From positions 1 through 15,433 of the forward strand of contig MU401927.1 of NCBI GenBank assembly GCA_022579005.1: a stretch of 15,433 bases of DNA. Reading direction: 5' to 3'. Both the position numbers and the translations under genes were made by a program. The notes beneath the pieces are model-generated. The model was not told where the DNA came from. It saw nothing but the letters and a program-made list of their open reading frames with translations, and did no database searches. Source of the stretch: Poronia punctata. Taxonomy: Eukaryota; Ascomycota; Sordariomycetes; Xylariales; Xylariaceae. Numbering within the stretch: the stretch's first letter is position 1; each line of letters opens with the position of its first letter. Positions 9,394 to 15,433 of this stretch are shown piece after piece.

Positions 9394-9794
9394 ATATCCA
9401 CTGTAGGCCTTCTTGACGAAAAAAAAGGGGCGCCGCGAAATAACCGGTCGAGGTACTTGATGGCAGCAACCAAAAAGCATAAGTGATATGTTGTTTGATG
9501 TATGAACAAAAACATGTCACGGTATGATGTATTGTTGGAAAACAACACGCCACGGTGTAAGATGCTATCGTCGAGTAAACCACATGTCGACGCCATATCC
9601 GCGATCTCCGGGCGCATATTCTAGGCGACATTGGTTTGGGATGTCCCATTTACAAACAAGTGCTCGACCGGAGAATTGGCTTCTGCGAGGACTTATCCCG
9701 GGATTTTCCTAGAGCCAGCCAACACAGAGAAAATGTGTCCAATCCTCGTGACGTGTCAACAAGACTCCGAAGTGTCAGACGGAACCCGAGAGAG

Positions 9795-9876
9795 AACAAT
9801 CATGCATCCATTGATGCTCTCCCAAGAAGAGAGAGAGAGAGAGACACAACAATCATGCATCTATTGATGCTCTCCC
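9795..9876. repeat. 53-bp tandem duplication with small hairpin
   Basis: 9795-9823 recurs at 9848-9876 with one C/T difference, at an offset of 53 bases. A GA-rich microsatellite lies between them. Each copy carries GCATC-[CT]ATT-GATGC, a 5-bp stem with a 4-base loop; the only substitution is in the loop. Confidence 0.85.
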
Positions 9877-10244
9877 CAAACGAATCGGGTTCCGTGTTTT
9901 CATAGCGCTCTAGACCGGTTTTATGTCTAGAGAGAGAGAAAGAAACAGATGTTGACACTTGGTACCGCCCCCACCTCTGACTGTCGACGGGATGGCAAAC
10001 ACGAGACGGAAAGAGGTTCTCTTTGGCAACGTCTGTTGGACGAGCCAGTTATTCATATCGCCACTTCTTAATTCAACTGTGGCCGATACGGTACTCGGTC
10101 GAGTAATACCGAGATCCAAGCACCCCAGGGAGGGCGTAGGATGATAGGGGACAGATGTCACCCGAGGGCCGAGGGAGAGAATGGCGGGTAGGTTTGCTTC
10201 CGCGATACCTATATAGCAGGCGCTGCAAAAATGATGCCGAAAAA

Positions 10245-10277
10245 GGGGAAGGGGAAGGGGAAGGGGAAGGGGAAGGG
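10245..10277 (+). repeat. (GGGGAA)5 GGG run, G-quadruplex type
   Basis: Five perfect GGGGAA units plus GGG. Five G4 tracts separated by AA loops satisfy the usual G-quadruplex pattern on the + strand. No telomere-like context surrounds it. Confidence 0.9.
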
Positions 10278-10448
10278 CCGAGGCCAATGGTATGTATGGC
10301 TCTCGGCGAACCGATGGTAAGGATCCATCCTTGCCGTTTCATCATGGACATCCGCTTTTTGGGGATGTTACGTGGAAGTGACGGGCGTCGCAGTATCCGG
10401 CTGTTTTCCTAGTTAGCATTTGACTTTTTGTAGACTATATAAAACAGT

Positions 10449-10468
10449 TAGGTAGGTAGGTAGGTAGG
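10449..10468. repeat. (TAGG)5 microsatellite
   Basis: Five perfect TAGG units. Related GTAGG/CCTAC tracts recur at 12895-12930, 13634-13644 and 13783-13798. Confidence 0.9.
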
Positions 10469-11961
10469 ACAGGTACTGACCTCGATTCCTCCCCTATATT
10501 TGGCGTTCTAGCCAATCGTCAAGGACACATGACTTCAAAGCTAGAAGCCCCAAGCGAAAAGTAGTTCCACCTCCACTTAGACGCAGAACCAATCTCTCGC
10601 TCAGTACGGTGGGCGGTTGCCAGGAGGCTGTTGGGCCCCTGGTCTGATATGATGATGAGAAAAGAAAAGGTTTCGGGAGGAGATGGGGGGATTTTGACGG
10701 CTTATTTATACACATATAGGGTGTGACAAAGTCGAGTGAAAGTCACATTTGGAAACGTAACACCAATGGGACTGGCACGTATGATTCATGATGAAGCGTG
10801 CCACTACTGTACTTACCTACTTATCATTCCACCCCCTTGGATTGTGATCCGTTCTTTCGGGAGGAAGGGGGTATTCAACCTTCCAATAAGATGGTCTGAT
10901 GTCAAGGTCAGATTCGTAATGAGCTCACTTTGGATCTCTTACCAAATTCCATTGGGTGTACCGTCACAATCAGGGTATCAAATTCTATCAACGTATCCCT
11001 ACCATGAAACATGCCGTCGTTACTGTTCAGATACATTCCATCATATTTGCCCATTTTTACAACCTTCTCTGACTATTGATACACAGGAATGTGCGAGAAC
11101 GACCAACGAGTTTTTTCTCATTGGTTTGCTAGCTACCGAGTCACATCACATCACCCCCCTTGTATCATACACCTCGATCTAAAGTCCGTCCGGTCGTGAC
11201 GTTGCCGGCCGTAAGCCCAGTGAATAATCGTGCCACGAGACAGGGGAGGAGAAGGATAGGTAACCATTTAATGAACAAGCGGATAAACCTTCTCGACATG
11301 GCATACTCATTACCTAGGTCACGCCTGTACGAGGTATCCGGATACATGTAGTTAATCACTTCCCTGGAAGGTATCGACGTTCCCTGTTCTGACACTCACG
11401 TCCATTGCCCCCTATTTCTCTGTGTGATGGTTCCTCCCTTCATATATGAAACGCAAGTGCTATGTTGTCACACATGCCTGGAAATTGTTCAATATAGGAT
11501 AGCCCCTTGTGGTCGAATATGGGACGTGGGAGTGGACACATGTAATGTAAGGGACATCACACAGCAAACATATCCGTGTAAATGGTCCATGGGCTTCCCT
11601 GCTCCGATGGCACGCTACATTTACCATACATGTTACCTATCAAATCTCTGTGACGCGGCTGGCAGAGCCTAGGATACCTCAGCCACGAAAATTCGAGGGA
11701 CATCTAGAATCAAGTAGGTAAGTAACAAGGGAGTCGTGGATTGTTGTTTTACCAAATAAGTCTCTCACCTAGCAGCTAGCTTCATGGTAATTATCTTCTT
11801 CGTTTCATATAAGAGGGATACATACCTGCCTATTCTAGTCATGACATTTCGCAGGGAAGAATACAATCTCGCGCTGCCGAAGTCATTGTCATTGCTGGAA
11901 GTCAACCCCCCTATGGTCAATATCCACCGAGTATGTCATAGTAATAAAATTATGTTACAAA

Positions 11962-11987
11962 GGGTGTAATTTCTCTAGGCTACACCC
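11962..11987. repeat. Hairpin GGGTGTA / TACACCC
   Basis: Seven-base perfect arms (11962-11968 and 11981-11987) enclose a 12-base loop in noncoding DNA. No T run follows. Its function is unknown. Confidence 0.5.
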
Positions 11988-12150
11988 ATTAGCAACGCCT
12001 CGTCCGCTTTCCGCCGTCATAGTCAGTCACTAGATATGACTCTCATAAAACAAAACGACGCAGCGTATTCCTCTTCTTCTCATCTTGGGCCACCTCATCA
12101 TTTGGGGGGCGATCTCTGTAAAGCCACAATAAAGCACCCTTCCTCTCCCT

Positions 12151-12170
12151 CTTTCTTTCTTTCTTTCTTT
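12151..12170. repeat. (CTTT)5 microsatellite
   Basis: Five CTTT units are followed by a T-rich tract to about 12183. Confidence 0.9.
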
Positions 12171-12371
12171 TTTTTCTTTTTTTCCATAGAGTATCTTATC
12201 GAAAGCCAGCTGCACATTTTGTTTTGGGTATCATTTTCCACACACTAGGACCGTTTACCGAACCATCCGCAGTTTCCTTTTCGTCACATATCATCCATCA
12301 ACCCGCATTTTCCCCCTCCCTTTCTTTCTTTTCCTCCCCTCCCCTCCCCCTCCCCTCACTCTCTTTGACTT

Positions 12372-13325
12372 TCAATCCTTGTCCCCAACAACATGCGCAT
12401 CCCTCAACGTCCCACCCGAATGTTTAGCCATCCACTGTTCAAGTGGATCTGCATGATGCTTATTCGTAGTAGTAGTAGTAGCAGAAGTAGTAGTAGAACC
12501 GGAAGATCCGCGTAACGCAAACCTCATCCTATCCGACAAGCCGGAGAAACGACTCTCGTCAAAGTTGAAGATGGACGAGTAATTACTATTACTGTTACTG
12601 CTCTCGGTCGTTGTCTTGCTGCTTCGTTTGCTTTTTGTCGAATTCGAATCGTCTAGCATCAGGTTTCGGAAGAAGTTGTCGATGGATTGTCGTGTTGTCG
12701 ATAGGGAATTCCTGTAATGATGTCCCGATCCCGATCCTGGGCGTGGGCTCTTGGGTGATGTTCTTCGGGGTGTGCTTGGTTGCTGCTTTTTTTTTTTCTT
12801 TTTGTCAATAAATTACTTAAAAGTTTTGTGTCATGTTTAGAGGTTAGGTGTCAATGATGTGGGGAATGGGTGTGTAAGGTAAAAGGTAAGGTGAGGTAGG
12901 TACGAGTTGGTAAGGTAAGGTAGGTAGGTTGGACGAATGAGTAAGATGATGTAATTGGGACGTTGGATAGATGGTGTAAAAGTATTTTATCTAGATAAAC
13001 TCTAGACTAGAAACTTAGTAGGCAAAGGTAGAAATCGTACCTTTTTAGTCGTCTCGACTTCCTTGGACAATAATCTTTCTGTTATCGTGGTTTTATTAAA
13101 GCCCCGGGCTTCGGTGTACTCTGCTGCGCCTTCGGTGTCGGCCAATGCAGGTGCATCTTCTGTGGCGGTGATGGTAGTCTTCGTGCCTTCCACAACTTTC
13201 GTCTTCAGGTTCTTGATCCCAGTGTTGAATAAAGTTTGGGGGACACCTGGGGACCAGCATCTAGATCTCTCCACAGGAAGCGAATAGCGACGAAGCGCTT
13301 TTGCCGTGGGTGGTTCCATGATCAT
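12372..13325 (-). CDS. Ser/Thr/Asn-rich protein of unknown function (231 aa, two exons)
   Basis: Exon 1 is 13325-13041 (95 codons) and exon 2 is 12782-12372 (136 codons plus TGA). The 258-base intron (13040-12783) has donor GTACGA and acceptor AAAGCAG, both in phase 0, with ATTGAC about 25 bases before the acceptor as a branch candidate. The first ATG is used; another lies two codons later. No domain is recognised. Residues 1-95 contain an R-R-Y-S-L-P motif and a Thr/Ala-rich stretch. Exon 2 opens with a Pro/Arg/Ser patch containing R-R-T-S-P-K-S-P (possible kinase sites), a short R-Q-S-I-D-N-F-F segment, then Ser/Asn and Thr runs and a conserved-looking tail, D-P-L-E-Q-W-M-A. It has no signal peptide or membrane segment and is probably disordered. 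The intron is long for a fungus, so another small exon or a different acceptor is possible. Confidence 0.6.
12783..13040 (-). other. Predicted intron of the Ser/Thr-rich gene
   Basis: GT...AG in phase 0 on both sides. On the gene strand it is rich in pyrimidines and CCTTACC/CCTACC repeats but ends with a purine run before GCAG, which is unusual for an acceptor. Confidence 0.45.
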
Positions 13326-13851
13326 AATACCAACTGTAGTTTCATAGAGTAGTGGTGGGGATCCTCGGGTTCTGCATCTATACGGCGAGACTATGTAGTC
13401 TAGGTTAGGGGCGGTATTGAACTTTTGTGTGGGTGTTTATATGTACTGTTAGTCTCTCAAGAAGTGAATGGTTGTAAAATTCACGGTAATGGCTTTCCGA
13501 CTGCATTTAGACGGATTGTTGTTGCTGCAACTTCCAACTCTAGTTTGTTGATTTACTCGCAGTCTTGTGTGCCACGTTGAGTTGCTTCCAAGTGAGAGCA
13601 ATTGTGAGTGGCAGATGAAAAGTACCTATGCATTAGGTAGGTTGGGCGCATTTGGGAGCCCATTCACATTTGGCGCAAATGAGCATTAAGCTATTGACTA
13701 ACAAATGCTGACGCAAAGTATATAAACATGTGACTCAGTTTAAAAAAGCGCTGTTGAAACTCTGACATTATTTCTTTCGAGCTAACCTACCTACCTAGAC
13801 TACTCCTCGTCCAAAGTCCAAGAACATGCCGGATGAACTGCGCTCTTTATA
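13326..13851. promoter_or_regulatory. Intergenic region upstream of the Ser/Thr-rich gene
   Basis: 526 bases lie between two minus-strand genes: the promoter of one and the terminator of the other. Motif matches seen are TGACTCA at 13731-13737 (the Gcn4/AP-1 core), TTTGGCGC at about 13669-13676 (E2F/MBF-like), a TATATAAA stretch near 13719 and a CCTACCTACC run near 13786. These are sequence matches only; no regulation is shown. Confidence 0.35.
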
Positions 13852-15002
13852 TCAATCCTCCGGGCCATCGGAGTGGTATTCAAAGCTATCGGGCACCGGT
13901 GCCTGCGTCCCGCCTTCGTTGTCTGGGTCCGCTTCCACGATTTCTTGTGATCTGGCCGACGCTTGGACTGGAGGGTTCACATCAGACCCAGTAACCTTCA
14001 ATATTTTCGTCATTTCTCGTGCCCACTCCCAAGGTCGATCTTTGCCCCCAGGACGTCCATTGAAATACTCCCAGCCCATGACACCACCAAACTTTGGAAA
14101 CTGCCGATGAAGGAGTCTGAGATTGGGACCCAACATCTCAAAGGGCACATACCCGGCACCATTGTCAGGTGTGGTAACGAGGCCAACGACAACCTTTTCA
14201 GGTGCCCACTGCGGCGAAGCCCAAGTCAGTAACACAATCCTCAACGGCACCTCAACATGTTGTATACAACGGAGGAAAAAAGAACCAAGCAAAAAGGAGG
14301 GACCGGGCGGATGGGCATAATGAGCCCGGGACACTAGGTACTTACACCCCGCGCCATGCACATTTCATACATGATAGGGTTACTGGCGTCCCCCCACCCG
14401 CAATAGAACTGCGTGTTGTACCATGCGATCTGGCCACCTCTCATAACTTCGAGGGCCTCATAATCGAACCCGCTCAGATTACGGCGAGCATCTAGAAGCG
14501 CGGCCGCCACAGGTGTTAGAGTAATGATGAAGCCGGGCCCAAAGTCAGCCCGCAGCCGGTCTATCAGTCGAATGATGCCCCTGAGCGACATGGGCTCCTC
14601 AACGTCGAGGTCCAGGCCGCTTAGGTTCCTTTCTCGTATCAGCTCATACAACGGCGCATAATAACGCTCAAAGGTCGTTTGATCCTGGTCCAGCCGGGTG
14701 TATGAGCCCCGAGCAGCTCCGCCTAACATGCCCATTACCGTGATGCCGCTGGCCTGGGCGACACGCAATTCGGCCCATGTTGTTGCAAATCTAGCATCTG
14801 AAGGCGGGTGGTCATTCAGAGTCAGGGCATCCGCATCCTCATTAATATGTATCGCCGCGACGATAATATGGGTGACTGATATGCCCGGCTGCGTGATAAG
14901 GGGTAGAATAGAGCACACGGTGCCGTCTGGGCTGTGAGTTGTTTGGTGGTATAAGATGAGACGTGGAAGATGTGTCGAAGAGGCGGGGTGCATCGTGTTC
15001 AT
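13852..15002 (-). CDS. GH18 chitinase-like glycoside hydrolase (337 aa, two exons)
   Basis: GH18 enzymes cleave beta-1,4-linked N-acetylglucosamine polymers by substrate-assisted catalysis. Exon 1 is 15002-14346 (219 codons) and exon 2 is 14208-13852 (118 codons plus TGA). The 137-base intron has donor GTAAGT, branch ACTGAC and acceptor CCGCAG, phase 0. Residues 13-19 form the first strand, G-G-A-A near 94-97 fits the S-x-G-G position, and L-D-L-D-V-E at 130-135 is the catalytic motif with D131, D133 and the acid/base E135; Ser128 stands where the first Asp of DxxDxDxE usually is. W-Y-N-T-Q-F-Y at 194-200 and the final-strand Trp265 complete the barrel. An acidic tail of about 45 residues follows. 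No signal peptide, so probably intracellular. ATG 15002 is chosen; ATG 14993 is equally possible. Chitinase versus endo-N-acetylglucosaminidase activity cannot be told apart here. Confidence 0.88.
14209..14345 (-). other. Intron of the GH18 gene
   Basis: Donor GTAAGT at 14345, branch-like ACTGAC about 20 bases before the acceptor, acceptor CAG ending at 14209. Splicing joins A-R-G to W-A-P-E-K, which restores the GH18 barrel sequence without a gap. Confidence 0.85.
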
Positions 15003-15354
15003 GGGCGTCCTTTGCGCTTCGCAAAGCCTAACCTCTGAATAGTTGGGAAGCGGCACTTGACCGGTCAATGACGGTTACTGCAAACTTTGTTTGTCTTACC
15101 GGAGCCGAGACTTGCAGTAGCCTGCAGCGCGAGGGCTCGGGTTCCGACCGCCAACAAAGTACAATAGTCGAATTGTGCAGCGCTTGGACGTATCGACGGC
15201 AGATAAGTTCCTCGATGCGTGTCTCTTCCCGGTGCTTGCACTGACGGTTGTCTGGCTGCTGACAATCAGGGTTAGGATTGGCACGTCGGAGTTGGCAATG
15301 AATCGGTGGAGTTGTCGCCGGGTTGGCCCGCCCGTATTAAGCTTACCTTCCACC

Positions 15355-15356
<2 letters not shown>
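15003..15356 (-). other. 5' flank of the GH18 gene with a possible 5'-UTR intron
   Basis: A GTAAGA donor at 15099 and a TATTCAG acceptor ending at 15035 would give a 65-base intron of typical fungal size. The upstream frame that this splice would join to the GH18 frame contains no ATG before an in-frame stop near 15268, so coding most likely starts downstream. Open frames on this strand up to 15353 show no domain. Confidence 0.35.
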
Positions 15357-15398
<42 letters not shown>

Positions 15399-15433
15399 CG
15401 GGGGGGCGCGGGGGGGGCGGCGGGGGCGGGCGG
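15357..15433. repeat. Right-edge poly-G
   Basis: 42 consecutive G (15357-15398), then G with scattered C to the end. This is typical of an assembly or sequencing artefact at a contig edge and is unlikely to be genomic as written. Confidence 0.85.

Larger units (their letters stand above)
8615..9395 (-). pseudogene. C2H2 zinc-finger-like gene remnant, N-terminal and finger part
   Basis: Read on the minus strand from an ATG at 9395, one frame gives a Pro/Glu/Ser-rich N-terminus and then two adjacent C2H2-type fingers. Finger 2 (9005-8958) has C-x2-C-x3-F-x5-L-x2-H, the classical spacing with all hydrophobic positions right. Its last His appears as H-x4-H only after a 2-base slip at 8957-8956. 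Finger 1 (about 9084-9022) has C-x2-G-x12-H-x3-H, so Gly stands where the second Cys is expected. In-frame stops lie at 9320 (TGA), 9245 (TAG), 9218 (TGA), 9140 (TAG) and 8990 (TAA). After the slip the frame stays open to the retroelement and resumes beyond it at 1107. Such fingers usually bind DNA, so a transcription factor is a fair guess for the ancestor. Some stops could lie in introns that I did not resolve. Confidence 0.6.
9396..12371. other. Three kilobases without a recognisable gene
   Basis: Composition is ordinary and shows no RIP-type decay, but no frame shows a domain or plausible exon-intron structure. The longest open stretch (10736-11182, +, 148 codons) lacks an ATG at its start and resembles nothing I know. 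The region is rich in simple repeats, listed separately. Short AGGT/ACCT tetranucleotide runs recur at 10449, 10809 and 11713 and continue into the gene region to the right. A CT-rich tract at 12306-12360 precedes the 3' end of the neighbouring minus-strand gene. Confidence 0.5.

Noticed and set aside
10736..11182. 148-codon open frame on the + strand
   Set aside because: Begins at GTG rather than ATG, shows no recognisable domain and has no splice structure.
15096..15353. 85-codon open frame upstream of the GH18 gene as an N-terminal exon
   Set aside because: Splicing it through the 15099-15035 intron puts it out of frame with the hydrolase; the frame that does fit has no ATG.

Overview
The window looks like one short contig from a filamentous ascomycete (Pezizomycotina). 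The clues are small spliced genes with fungal-type intron signals, a fungal GH18 enzyme, and a long block of transition-mutated, AT-rich DNA of the kind left by repeat-induced point mutation (RIP). A 41-base T run near the left edge and a 42-base G run at the right edge suggest the assembly broke at homopolymers.

Layout: 1-629 has no recognisable gene. 1113-8614 is a full-length Ty3/gypsy LTR retrotransposon (7,502 bp). It has 160-bp LTRs with TGTTA...TAACA ends, a 5-bp target-site duplication GAAGT on both sides, and inside it, on the + strand, gag with a CCHC knuckle, protease, reverse transcriptase, RNase H, D,D35E integrase and a C-terminal chromodomain (a chromovirus). Every domain is ruined by C-to-T and G-to-A changes. 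About 1.5 kb of unassigned DNA lies between the chromodomain and the 3' LTR.

The retroelement sits inside the remains of another gene. On the minus strand a C2H2 zinc-finger-like protein can be read from 9395 down to the insertion at 8615, and its reading frame resumes exactly in phase on the far side (1107 down to 630). Around the finger region it carries five in-frame stops and a 2-base frame slip. Beyond that it has one stop in about 270 codons, with degenerate repeat units of about 140 bp.

9396-12371 holds no recognisable gene, only microsatellites, a (GGGGAA)5 G-quadruplex-type run, a 53-bp tandem duplication and hairpins. 12372-15002 carries two apparently intact minus-strand genes: a two-exon Ser/Thr/Asn-rich protein of unknown function (231 aa) and a two-exon GH18 chitinase-like hydrolase (337 aa, no signal peptide). 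No operon-like cooperation is implied.

The points most worth a second look are the interrupted zinc-finger gene, the unusual neighbour-base signature of the mutated retroelement (almost no TC/GA or CC/GG, without the CpA dominance usual for RIP), and the unassigned 1.5-kb tail of the element.
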